64,000 bases of DNA. It comes from Campylobacter showae. GTDB lineage: Bacteria > Campylobacterota > Campylobacteria > Campylobacterales > Campylobacteraceae. The DNA lies in NCBI RefSeq assembly GCF_004803815.1, contig NZ_CP012544.1, positions 1,984,001-2,048,000 on the forward strand, written 5' to 3'. Below are positions 1 to 7,945 of the stretch, one piece after another (within the stretch, counting starts at the first letter, position 1; each line of letters begins with the position of its first letter). The notes under the pieces were generated by a model that had not been told where the DNA came from, made no database searches, and saw only the letters and a program-made list of their open reading frames with translations. Made by a program: the position numbers and the translations under genes.

Positions 1-7
1 CGCTCAT
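1..7 (-). CDS. Start of the next minus-strand gene (truncated by window edge)
   Basis: Only an ATG and one and a third further codons lie inside the window. An AAAGGAG ribosome binding site precedes the ATG at suitable distance, and the gene follows the mechanosensitive channel gene by 16 bases on the same strand. It is therefore probably the third gene of the carbonic anhydrase-channel operon. Nothing can be said about its product. Confidence 0.55.
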
Positions 8-23
8 TTTCTCTCCTTTAAAA

Positions 24-1871
24 TTATTTTTTCACTTCTTCGACGTATAGGCTCTGGCTAGGGAAGGCAAATCCAAGCCCGTTGGCCTCTACGATATTCA
101 TGATTTTTAGCATCACGTCCTCTTTGACGGCCAAAAACTCGCCCCAAACTATCGTCTTTGAAAAGCAGTACACGAGGATATTTATCGAACTATCGGCAAA
201 CTCGTCCACGACGACGAATAAATTTGACTTATAACCGGCCAAATCGTCGATCGAGACGATACCGCGGTCGTAGCGACTAGCCTTTTTAGAGCCCATATCG
301 TCGCCCTTTGCTATGTCCGGATGATCGATTAGCATCTGTTTGATTTCTTCGACGCACTTTTTGATCTGCTCGGTCGTGGCGCTGTATTCTAATCCGATTA
401 GCATCCTGATGCGTCGTCCCATCTTTCGCCTGCTCCAGTTTCGGATCGGATCGCTAGCTAGCTTTGAGTTTGGCACAAATATAAGGGCGTTGTCAAAGGT
501 TCGCACGGTCGTTTTCCTAAGTCCGATCTCCACGACCGTTCCCTCGATGTCGCCGCACACGATCCAGTCGCCCTGAGAAAACGAGTTATCAAAGAGCAGC
601 ATGACGGAAGCAAAGAAATTCGCCAAAATATCCTTAGTCGCAAGAGCCACCGCAAGGCCGCCGATACCAAGAGAGGCGATGATGGCGCTAACATTAAATC
701 CGAGCTTGCTAAGCACGATAAGCAGCGCGATAACGAAGATGATGAAATAGATGATCTTTAGGATCAAATTTATCACCTCTTTGCGCCCGCTTTTTTTAGT
801 TAGCTCGTTGATGAGCACCATGCCGTAGCCGTTTAGTACGCTAAGTATGAGCCAGGTAACGGCGATAACGAAAGTGATCGCTAGGAAATTTGCGAATTTT
901 ATCGGCATCGGAGCGGGATAATACGCGATCGATACGCAAATATCTATCGCGTATGCGATAAGGGTGAGCAGCATCGGACGTTTGATGATTTCTACGATGC
1001 GCCCTTTCGTCTGCCTGTCTGAGTCGTGCTTGACGAAAAATTTCATTAGCGCCCACAGCGTGAGCCTGCTAAGTAGCGTCGTAAACGAGACGAAAAATAA
1101 AAATACGACGAATATGATTGCCGCCTTGCCGACGTTAAATTTGCTCGTAAACGAAGCCTTTTCGTTGATAAAATCGATCGCCGTTTTTAAATTTAGCTCC
1201 GAAATGATGTAGTTTGACGTGAGCAGCTCGGCGTTATCGCGTAGGTAGTGGAGTATCTCTTCAAGCGTCTTTTTGTGCGCTTCTAGAGCCTCTAGTTCGC
1301 TTTTGTGCGCAGCGAGCGCTTCCTCGTTTAGACTATCCTTAAACTCCTTAAACTGCGCGTAAAACTCCGTCTGAAAGCTAAGCAGCGTCTCCTCGACGGC
1401 GAGCCTTACGTCCACGGCTTTGCCGCCCTCTTTGAAGATATTTTCCAAATTTAAAAGCGAGGAGTAAAACAGCCCGTCAAGCCGCATGCGCTCAAACTCC
1501 AGCTTGTCTTTTACGTATAAATTTTGATTGTCCGAGTTTTTTAGCCGTTTGATTTTTGATTCCAAATTTTGCATTTCGCGCTTAAATTTCTGCACCTGCT
1601 CCTCGTCGATTTCGATTTGCATGATGAGGTAGGGGATTTGCTCGATTAGCTTTTCTTTTTTCTCCGAGACGGTTTTAAAAAGCACGTTTTTATCGGCGGT
1701 TTCGTTATTTTCGGCGGATTGGGCCTTGATAACGGCGATTTGAGCGTTTGCTTCGTTGATTTGATTTATGACGCTTAGGATGTCTGTCGCGTTTAGGTCG
1801 TCGATTTTGGTATCTGCGAGTAAATTTAAGCCAAAGCACAGCGCAAAAACGGTGGCTAAAATTTTTCTCAT
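24..1871 (-). CDS. MscS-family mechanosensitive channel with long periplasmic coiled-coil domain
   Basis: The 615-residue protein begins with a signal peptide (about residues 1-19). A long, charged, coiled-coil-like region follows to about residue 245, then several membrane segments. The MscS core is seen as AIIASLGIGGLAVALATKD (the pore-lining helix), followed by the beta domain with FDNSFSQGDWIVCGDIEGTV and a cytoplasmic tail. MscS-type channels open under membrane tension and release solutes on hypo-osmotic shock. It is about twice the length of E. coli MscS, so it belongs to the extended (MscK/YbdG-like) group. The start overlaps the carbonic anhydrase stop by four bases (ATGA), implying one operon and translational coupling. 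Confidence 0.9.
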   Translation of the reverse strand: MRKILATVFALCFGLNLLADTKIDDLNATDILSVINQINEANAQIAVIKAQSAENNETADKNVLFKTVSEKKEKLIEQIPYLIMQIEIDEEQVQKFKREMQNLESKIKRLKNSDNQNLYVKDKLEFERMRLDGLFYSSLLNLENIFKEGGKAVDVRLAVEETLLSFQTEFYAQFKEFKDSLNEEALAAHKSELEALEAHKKTLEEILHYLRDNAELLTSNYIISELNLKTAIDFINEKASFTSKFNVGKAAIIFVVFLFFVSFTTLLSRLTLWALMKFFVKHDSDRQTKGRIVEIIKRPMLLTLIAYAIDICVSIAYYPAPMPIKFANFLAITFVIAVTWLILSVLNGYGMVLINELTKKSGRKEVINLILKIIYFIIFVIALLIVLSKLGFNVSAIIASLGIGGLAVALATKDILANFFASVMLLFDNSFSQGDWIVCGDIEGTVVEIGLRKTTVRTFDNALIFVPNSKLASDPIRNWSRRKMGRRIRMLIGLEYSATTEQIKKCVEEIKQMLIDHPDIAKGDDMGSKKASRYDRGIVSIDDLAGYKSNLFVVVDEFADSSINILVYCFSKTIVWGEFLAVKEDVMLKIMNIVEANGLGFAFPSQSLYVEEVKK

Positions 1872-2497
1872 TTCTCGACTCCTAGCAGCTTAAAGCTCTT
1901 TGTTACGAAGTTATAGTTGTAGATTTCGCCCGTTTCTATTATGTAGTGCCAGGCATAAATTTTTAGCTCCTCGTCTTTAAATTTAGCCTTGACGTCTGGA
2001 TAGCTCAGTAAATTTTCAAACGAATTTACGAGGCTTAAGCGCTCGGTTAGCCACTCTCTTTTTGCGATATTATCGCCGAAAAGCTTTTGCACGCGCTTTT
2101 TTACGGGTTCTAGCAAATCTAACCAGCGCTTAACGTTTGGCGTTTTGCTAAATTTAGCCTCGTCCATCCACAAAGCCGCGCAGCCACCGCAGTTGCTGTG
2201 CCCGCAGATGATGACGTTTTTTACGTTTAGCGATTGCAAGGCGTACTCGATCGCCGACGTTGTAGCCAAAAACTCCTCGCTTTTGCGGTATGGGGGCACG
2301 ATGTTTGCGATATTTCGCACAACTACTAGGTCGCCAGGAACCGTGTTTGTTATAAGGCTAGGCACCACGCGCGAATCGATACAGCCGACAAAAAGAGTGT
2401 GCGGCGTCTGTTTCTCGCCTAGGCTTTCAAAAAGCTCCTTATGCTCCAAAAAATCCTCTTCCATAAATTTTACTGCGCCGTCTAAGATACCTTGCAT
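1868..2497 (-). CDS. can: Beta-class carbonic anhydrase
   Basis: Interconverts CO2 and bicarbonate in the cytoplasm, important in capnophilic campylobacters. The beta-class zinc site is intact: Cys39, Asp41 and Arg43 in FVGCIDSRV, and His100 and Cys103 in ICGHSNCGGC. The length of 209 residues is normal. It is first in a minus-strand operon with the mechanosensitive channel gene, with a four-base overlap. Two TATAAT-type -10 boxes for this strand lie upstream at 2518-2523 and 2528-2533. The name cynT is also used for this family in related genomes; no cyanase gene is visible here. Confidence 0.93.
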   Translation of the reverse strand: MQGILDGAVKFMEEDFLEHKELFESLGEKQTPHTLFVGCIDSRVVPSLITNTVPGDLVVVRNIANIVPPYRKSEEFLATTSAIEYALQSLNVKNVIICGHSNCGGCAALWMDEAKFSKTPNVKRWLDLLEPVKKRVQKLFGDNIAKREWLTERLSLVNSFENLLSYPDVKAKFKDEELKIYAWHYIIETGEIYNYNFVTKSFKLLGVEK

Positions 2498-2660
2498 CTG
2501 CTTTCCCGTATAAAAAAATTATAAAATATTATATCAAAAACGTTTCAAAGTTCGTTAAAATTTTTTAAAATGCTTTTCGCGCGTCAAATTCAGTGATCTT
2601 TTATATTTTATTTACCTATTTTTGGCTAAATTTGCGTCAAAATTTAAAAAAGGAGAAAAA

Positions 2661-3362
2661 ATGAGTTTATATGACAGAAACTATGCAAACTCAAGAGAGC
2701 ACGAGGTTGCGAGCGAATATTCGCAAAGCGCGCTTAGCACGTTTATCAAGCAAACCTATCAGCTTTTCGCGGCTTCGCTTTTAGCAGCCAGCGTCGGAGC
2801 TTACGTCGGGCTTTATAGCTCGCTGGGAGCGACGGTAGCGGGCAACTACTGGCTATTTGTGATACTTGAGCTAGGACTTTTGGTCGGTTTAATGTTTGCC
2901 AAACGCAAAGCGGGCTTAAATTTGATCCTACTTTTTGCCTTTACTTTCGTTAGCGGACTTACGCTTACGCCTATTTTGGGACGCACTTTTGCGATGCCCG
3001 GAGGCGCTGCGATAGTAGCTCAAGCCTTTACGCTTACGACGGTAGCGTTCGGCGGACTTAGCGTATTTGCGATGAACACCAAGCGCGACTTTACCGCGTG
3101 GGGCAAGATGCTTTTCATCACGCTTATCGTTTTGCTCGTGGCTGCGATCATAAATATATTTTTCCACAGCCCGGTTTTACAGCTCGGCATCGCTAGCGTA
3201 GGCGCGGTTTTATTTAGCGCGTATATCCTTTACGATACGCAAAATATCATCCACGGCAACTACGAAACTCCGATCGAGGGCGCAGTTGATCTTTACCTTG
3301 ATTTCTTAAATTTATTCGTTTCATTGCTTAGAATTTTAGGATTTTTTAATAGCGATGACTAG
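2661..3362 (+). CDS. Bax inhibitor-1/YccA family membrane protein
   Basis: A 233-residue protein with about seven hydrophobic segments and the family ending, in which LYDTQNIIHG and a last membrane helix are followed by an acidic tail. The family (BI-1, TMBIM, YccA) forms pH-sensitive calcium leak channels or modulates membrane proteases; the role in Campylobacter is unknown. I chose the ATG at 2661 because AGGAG sits five bases upstream. A longer frame from 2622 would start inside AT-rich DNA without a binding site. The stop overlaps the next gene by eight bases. Confidence 0.85.
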   Translation: MSLYDRNYANSREHEVASEYSQSALSTFIKQTYQLFAASLLAASVGAYVGLYSSLGATVAGNYWLFVILELGLLVGLMFAKRKAGLNLILLFAFTFVSGLTLTPILGRTFAMPGGAAIVAQAFTLTTVAFGGLSVFAMNTKRDFTAWGKMLFITLIVLLVAAIINIFFHSPVLQLGIASVGAVLFSAYILYDTQNIIHGNYETPIEGAVDLYLDFLNLFVSLLRILGFFNSDD

Positions 3363-3738
3363 CGAAGAGCGGCTCTACCGCGTAATAGACGCAAATTTAA
3401 ATCGCTTAAAAGAAGGGCTTAGAGTCGTCGAGGACGTCAGACGTTACGGTTTTGACGACCTAGCCCTCGCTAAAAAAATAAAAACTCTCCGCCACAAGGC
3501 AAAAATCCCGCAAAAAGAATTCTTAAAATTTCGCGACGCAGCAAACGACGTGCTAAAACCAAGCCTAAAAGAGGAGCAAATTCGCCTAAATTTGGACGAT
3601 TTGCAAACCGCCAACATCAAACGAGCGCAAGAAAGCGCAAGGGTTTTAGAGGAGTGTTTTAAGCTCATCGACGTTAAAATTTCAGAGATTTTTAAGACCG
3701 TGCGCTACGAACTTTATGAGATAGAAAAAGAAATTTAA
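3355..3738 (+). CDS. Stand-alone ThiD2-like domain protein
   Basis: The 127-residue protein carries the signature RLYRVIDANLNRLKEGLRVVED and a later RAQESARVLEE. This resembles the ThiD2 domain that in other bacteria is fused to the N-terminus of thiamine phosphate synthase (ThiE). Here there is no ThiE domain; the protein ends right after the domain. A role in thiamine pyrimidine phosphorylation is suggested for the family but is not proven here. A conventional ThiD lies at 9873-10610. It overlaps the BI-1 gene by eight bases and so is probably cotranscribed with it. Confidence 0.7.
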   Translation: MTSEERLYRVIDANLNRLKEGLRVVEDVRRYGFDDLALAKKIKTLRHKAKIPQKEFLKFRDAANDVLKPSLKEEQIRLNLDDLQTANIKRAQESARVLEECFKLIDVKISEIFKTVRYELYEIEKEI

Positions 3739-3760
3739 CCCAAATTCAAAACTTTTTTAG

Positions 3761-3766
3761 TATAAT
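3761..3766 (+). promoter_or_regulatory. -10 box for the secG operon
   Basis: TATAAT preceded by a T-rich stretch, 35 bases before the secG ATG, with an AAAGGA binding site in between. It probably starts the secG-deacetylase-frr transcript. I see no clear -35 box, which is usual for Campylobacter sigma-70 promoters. Confidence 0.6.
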
Positions 3767-3800
3767 CGCGACTAATTTTGAAAATTTAAAAGGATTTTTT

Positions 3801-4148
3801 ATGGATTCGCTTTTTTTAGTATTGCAGTTTATTTTCGCGGTAGTTTTGACGATCGCCGTTTTGCTTCAGAAGAGTTCCTCTATCGGCCTAGGCGCGTATA
3901 GCGGCAGCAACGAAAGCCTATTTGGTGCAAAAGGACCGGCCGGATTCTTGGCTAAATTTACCTTCGTCGTGGGCGTTTTATTTATTCTGAATACCCTAGC
4001 GTTAAGCTACGTTTACAACATGCAAAGCAGCAAATCTCTCATAGATAGCGTCGATACTTCGTCGCTACCTGCAGCTCCTGAGGCAGTCGTTCCGCAAGCC
4101 CCTAATGCTCCAGCAGCTCCTGCGGCTCCGACAAGCGAGCAAAAATAA
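3801..4148 (+). CDS. secG: Protein-export membrane protein SecG
   Basis: A small subunit of the SecYEG translocon in the inner membrane. The 115-residue sequence shows the SecG layout: a first helix (residues 1-22), the conserved cytoplasmic loop LLQKSSSIGLGAYSGSN, and a second helix near residues 50-70. It ends in a low-complexity Pro/Ala-rich tail, which is common in epsilonproteobacterial SecG. It heads a plus-strand operon with a deacetylase and frr. The partner secY lies at 31907-33169. Confidence 0.92.
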   Translation: MDSLFLVLQFIFAVVLTIAVLLQKSSSIGLGAYSGSNESLFGAKGPAGFLAKFTFVVGVLFILNTLALSYVYNMQSSKSLIDSVDTSSLPAAPEAVVPQAPNAPAAPAAPTSEQK

Positions 4149-4157
4149 GGAGCGTCA

Positions 4158-5120
4158 ATGAAAAAATTAGTTTCCGCGCTTGCATTGTTTGCGGCGACGC
4201 AGTTTGCGTTTGCAGACGCGCATATCTTTAACTATCACAGATTTGACGACGACAGACACCCGAGCACTAACGTCTCTATTAAAAATTTACGCGAGCAGTT
4301 TGATTATTTTAAAGAAAAAGGCTACGAGGTCATCCCGCTTTCAAAGCTCGTGGACGCTATCAAAAACGGCGAACCGGTATCTGACAACTGGGTTGTTTTA
4401 ACCGTAGACGACGGCTACAAGAGCTTTTACGAAAAAGGCTTGCCGATATTTTTAGAGTACGGATATCCGTTTGCACTAATGATCTACGTCGAGGCCACCG
4501 CACGAAAATACGGCGACTTTATGACCTTCGAGCAGATCAAAGAGATCGAAAAATACGGCGAAGTCGGCTATCACTCCTACGGTCACTTACACATGGTCGG
4601 TCTTAACGAGGAAAAATTAAAAAACGACTTTGAGGACGGCATAAGCAAATTTGAAAAAAATATGGGCTACAAGCCGCGCTATTTTGCTTATCCTTTCGGC
4701 GAATATAACGACAGGGTACGCGACGTCGCGATAGAGCACGGTATCGAGGTGATACTGAGCCAAAACTCCGGCGCGGTCGCGGCAAACAGCGATCTGCACG
4801 AACTAGATAGGATCCCTGCGATGAACGGCACACACCTGCCGTCCGCGCTTGCTAGTAAATTTCTAAAAGCCGAATGGATACTTCCGCAAGACTATCCGAA
4901 AGATAATAAGATTAGCGAACTTATCATCAAAACCGATGAGAACGCGACGCACGGCTACTTCTCAATGACGGGACAAAAAACAAAAAAAGTAAAGCTTGAA
5001 AACGGACAGATGACGCTTAAATTTAACAAGCCGATCGACCGCTATAAAGTGAGAATGAGCCTCAAAGTAAACGGAAAAACGACGACCAAAATTTTAGTAA
5101 AGGATATAAATGCTGAATGA
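4158..5120 (+). CDS. Exported polysaccharide deacetylase (NodB domain)
   Basis: Has a signal peptide ([19 protein letters not shown], residues 1-19) and then a NodB-type deacetylase domain. Motif 1 is TVDDGY (Asp84-Asp85) and motif 2 is HSYGH (His139 and His143), which together give the Asp-His-His metal site. Motif 3 is [11 protein letters not shown]. The family removes N- or O-acetyl groups from cell-surface glycans, including peptidoglycan. The actual substrate cannot be told. A C-terminal region of about 90 residues looks beta-rich. It lies nine bases after secG and overlaps frr by 11 bases, so it is part of the same transcript. Confidence 0.85.
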   Translation: MKKLVSALALFAATQFAFADAHIFNYHRFDDDRHPSTNVSIKNLREQFDYFKEKGYEVIPLSKLVDAIKNGEPVSDNWVVLTVDDGYKSFYEKGLPIFLEYGYPFALMIYVEATARKYGDFMTFEQIKEIEKYGEVGYHSYGHLHMVGLNEEKLKNDFEDGISKFEKNMGYKPRYFAYPFGEYNDRVRDVAIEHGIEVILSQNSGAVAANSDLHELDRIPAMNGTHLPSALASKFLKAEWILPQDYPKDNKISELIIKTDENATHGYFSMTGQKTKKVKLENGQMTLKFNKPIDRYKVRMSLKVNGKTTTKILVKDINAE

Positions 5121-5667
5121 AATTTACAAAAAACAAAAAGAGCATAGCGACAAATGCATCGAGGGCCTAAAACGCGACTTTACCACGCTTCGCACGGGCA
5201 AGGTAAATATAAGCATAGTCGATAATATTTACGTGGATTATTACGGTAGCCAGACCCCGCTAAACCAAGTCGCCACCGTGCTAACGAGCGATGCTAGCAC
5301 TATAAGCATTACGCCGTGGGAAAAACCGATGCTAAAAACTATCACCGCAGCGATCTCTGCGGCAAATATCGGCGTAAATCCGAACAACGACGGCGAGAGC
5401 GTGAAGCTATTTTTCCCTCCGATGACGGTCGAGCAACGCCAAGAAAACGCCAAGCACGCCAAAGCATTTGGCGAAAAGGCGAAAGTTAGCATCAGAAACA
5501 TCAGAAAAGACGCTAACGACGAGGTAAAAAAGCTAGAAAAAGATAAAACAATCACCGAGGACGAGAGCAAAAAAGGGCAAGACGAAGTCCAAAAGATCAC
5601 CGACAGCTACACGTCAAAGATCGACTCGCTTGTAAAAGAAAAAGAGAACGAGCTTTTAAAAGTTTAA
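5110..5667 (+). CDS. frr: Ribosome recycling factor
   Basis: Works with EF-G to split post-termination ribosomes. The 185-residue length and the motifs [20 protein letters not shown] and [17 protein letters not shown] are standard for RRF. The ATG lies inside the end of the deacetylase gene (11-base overlap), so translation is probably coupled. An intrinsic terminator follows ten bases after the stop. Confidence 0.97.
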   Translation: MLNEIYKKQKEHSDKCIEGLKRDFTTLRTGKVNISIVDNIYVDYYGSQTPLNQVATVLTSDASTISITPWEKPMLKTITAAISAANIGVNPNNDGESVKLFFPPMTVEQRQENAKHAKAFGEKAKVSIRNIRKDANDEVKKLEKDKTITEDESKKGQDEVQKITDSYTSKIDSLVKEKENELLKV

Positions 5668-5676
5668 ATTTTACGT

Positions 5677-5709
5677 ACGGCTCGTTAAATTTGACGAGCC
5701 GTTTCTTTC
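5677..5709 (+). terminator. Intrinsic terminator after frr
   Basis: A perfect nine-base stem (ACGGCTCGT at 5677-5685 with ACGAGCCGT at 5694-5702) and an eight-base loop TAAATTTG are followed by TTCTTTC. The loop is a copy of the AAATTT word that fills the spacers of this genome. Confidence 0.85.
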
Positions 5710-5979
5710 ATAAAAACCTTCCGCTATTTCGCATTTAGCATAAATTTTAGTCCGCTTTTGCTACACCCCAAAGCGCGTTTATTTATTTCGCCCAAATTTT
5801 AAATTTATCACGCCATACTCGCTTTTACCAAAATTTATATCCAAATTTAAAATTGCTAGCCGTTTTTTGCTCGGTAGAGGCTTATAATAACGCAAAATCG
5901 CAAGCCGTCAAAAGCTCAAAAAATAGTAGCTTAAGCGCGCTTAGGGTAAAATTCGCTCAAATTTTACAAAGGAAAAACG
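5710..5979. other. Spacer between frr terminator and pyrE
   Basis: Together with the terminator this is 312 bases without a gene. It is AT-rich with several AAATTT words. Near its end it carries a TAAAAT -10 box (5947-5952) and an AAAGGA binding site (5968-5973) for pyrE. I see no conserved protein here. Confidence 0.5.
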
Positions 5980-6591
5980 ATGGATTTAGAGAAAATTTAC
6001 AAGGACGCGGGCGCGTATTTGCAGGGTCATTTTTTGCTTAGTAGCGGCAACCACTCGCAGTTTTATCTGCAAAGCGCCAAAGTACTCGAGGATCCTCAGT
6101 TGGCCGGCGCTCTAGCAGACGAGCTAGCCGCCGTAATCGAAAAATCGGGCGTAGAGTTTGACAGTGTCTGTTCACCCGCTCTAGGCGGCATTTTGGCCGG
6201 CTACGAGCTAGCTCGCGCAGCAAAAAAACGCTTTATCTTTACCGAACGAGTCGAGCGTGTAATGAGCCTACGACGCGGCTTTGAGGTGAGAGAGGGCGAA
6301 CGATTTATCGTTTGCGAGGACATCATAACCACGGGCGGCTCGGCGCTAGAGGCAGCGCGCGTGATCGAAAGCCTGGGCGGCAAGGTCGTGGCATTTGCCG
6401 CACTTGCTAATCGCGGCTTTTGTAAGGTCGCAAATTTAGCGGGCAGCGTCGCAAAACATAGCGCCAAACTACCTACCGACAAGCCGTTTTTTGCGCTGGG
6501 CAACTTTGAGTTTGAGATTTACGAGCCCGCAAACTGTCCACTCTGCGCCGATGGAAGCAAGGCGATAAAGCCCGGCAGCAGAGGTAACTAA
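5980..6591 (+). CDS. pyrE: Orotate phosphoribosyltransferase
   Basis: Converts orotate and PRPP to orotidine 5'-phosphate in pyrimidine synthesis. The PRPP-binding motif is visible as [14 protein letters not shown], and the N-terminal [11 protein letters not shown] is typical. The length of 203 residues is normal. It appears to have its own promoter (TAAAAT at 5947-5952), separated from frr by a terminator. Confidence 0.95.
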   Translation: MDLEKIYKDAGAYLQGHFLLSSGNHSQFYLQSAKVLEDPQLAGALADELAAVIEKSGVEFDSVCSPALGGILAGYELARAAKKRFIFTERVERVMSLRRGFEVREGERFIVCEDIITTGGSALEAARVIESLGGKVVAFAALANRGFCKVANLAGSVAKHSAKLPTDKPFFALGNFEFEIYEPANCPLCADGSKAIKPGSRGN

Positions 6592-7295
6592 ATTTGTAAA
6601 TTTCGCGGCTCAGCTTGATATAGCCGTGGAAATTTGGATGGATTTTGCAGGTGCCAACCAAAGCAAACCAAGCATGGATCAAATTTGACTAGGTTGTGCA
6701 GTATTTTAGGCGATAAATTTGACAATAAAAGAAGCCCGTCGTTGCGTTTTATAGGTTGCGATCAGAGCGGGATTAAATTTGCGTTGCCGTTTTTTTGCGT
6801 ATTTGGTGACAACCGTCAAATTTAGGTAAATTTACGCCCGCAAAAGAGTGTCCTAAAATTTATGAATTTAAAATTTGGCGCGAGATGAACGCCGTAAATT
6901 TGAAACCAGCACTTGATAAATTTTACGGAGCTGCGATAAATCAAGCGTAAGCAGGCTTGATGAAAAAATGCGCGGGGCAAAAATTATTAATCGTCGTAAA
7001 CGGGCGTTCAGATAAAAACAAACAAAGACGGCAATATCGTAAAGATTACGCCAGGCAAAACGCATAATCCAGCGGCAAACAAAGCACCGTTTACGAACGC
7101 AGTAAGGTTGCCCAGATAAAACGGCGTCAAGCGACACCCGGAAACGAGCCGTAAATTTACCGTACCGAAGCGGCGGCACAAGCAGACGTAAATTTGCCGC
7201 AACAAAGTAGAAGCACGTAAATTTGGGCAATCGCGATCAAATTTGGCGCTCAAATCCAAAACATGCGCCCGAAAATAAAAACAAAAGGAGTAAAT
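6592..7295. other. 704-base spacer with no convincing gene
   Basis: GC content is like the surroundings but there are many AAATTT words and short, overlapping open frames with no recognisable similarity. A minus-strand stretch around 7010-7130 encodes a hydrophobic segment (LCVLPGVIFTILPSLFVFI) that could be a scrap of a membrane protein. It has no start, binding site or conserved context. The plus strand of the same piece also reads without stops for about 35 codons, so neither is persuasive. Confidence 0.4.
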
Positions 7296-7718
7296 TTGGC
7301 AAAACAAAAAGCGCAACTAGCCGGTATCGGCGCGCGAGTAAAGGCCTTTATCACCGATCTTTTTTTGATCGGGATGCCGATATATTACCTCACGACCTAT
7401 GTTTTCTTAGGCGGCAAAGACGACTTTTTACACAACCAAACCGCGATATTCGGGGCAAATCTCGCAGTCGCTCTCATCTGCTGCGCCTTTTTTGCGATCA
7501 AAGCCCAGACGCCCGGCTACCGTTCGCAAAATATCTACCTCATCGACCTACGCAGCGGCCGCAAACTCGGCTTCGCACGCGTTTTACTCCGTTACATCTG
7601 TTTTTTGCTCTCAGGAGTTAGCGTGGTCGGACTTTGCCTCTGCTTTTTTCGCAAGGACGCGCTAAATCTACACGATCTGCTCACGCACTCGGCCGCCGTC
7701 TGCAAAAAAGCCGAGTAA
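7296..7718 (+). CDS. RDD family membrane protein (TTG start)
   Basis: The RDD domain is a membrane domain of unknown, possibly transport, function. This 140-residue copy has the N-terminal GARVKAFITDLFLIGMP (the RDD-like Arg..Asp helix) and further hydrophobic segments, and ends LNLHDLLTHSAAV. The LHDLLT.T.V ending is typical of the family. I place the start at TTG 7296 because AGGAG lies at 7286-7290, five bases before it. The in-frame ATG at 7263 has no binding site. Confidence 0.75.
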   Translation: MAKQKAQLAGIGARVKAFITDLFLIGMPIYYLTTYVFLGGKDDFLHNQTAIFGANLAVALICCAFFAIKAQTPGYRSQNIYLIDLRSGRKLGFARVLLRYICFLLSGVSVVGLCLCFFRKDALNLHDLLTHSAAVCKKAE

Positions 7719-7919
7719 ATTTAGCTCGCCTTTTGGCAAATTTGAGCCCAAAATTGACGACAATTATTTCGGTGCAACCCGCCCTGCTCCGCTAAAGCTC
7801 AAATTTGATCTAGCGTTTTTGCGGTGCGGGTTTTGCAGGCTAGATTCTCATCCTGTCCCCGCGGTAAATTTGACCTACTCACCGCTGCGTCAAATTTAAA
7901 TCTTTAAACCAAATTTCGT

Positions 7920-7925
7920 TACAAT
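7920..7925 (+). promoter_or_regulatory. -10 box for the VirD4-like ATPase gene
   Basis: TACAAT, 20 bases upstream of the ATG at 7946, with an AAGGA binding site at 7936-7940. This would give a very short leader. Confidence 0.45.
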
Positions 7926-7945
7926 CGCCCCCGATAAGGAAAAAT

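Noticed and set aside
5853-6041. A 62-codon frame across the pyrE start
   Set aside because: It overlaps the pyrE promoter, binding site and start.
6868-7316. Two overlapping minus-strand frames of about 100-120 codons before the RDD gene
   Set aside because: Composition is irregular with many Cys and Arg, they overlap in different frames, and no start signals are seen. Only a short hydrophobic stretch is gene-like.
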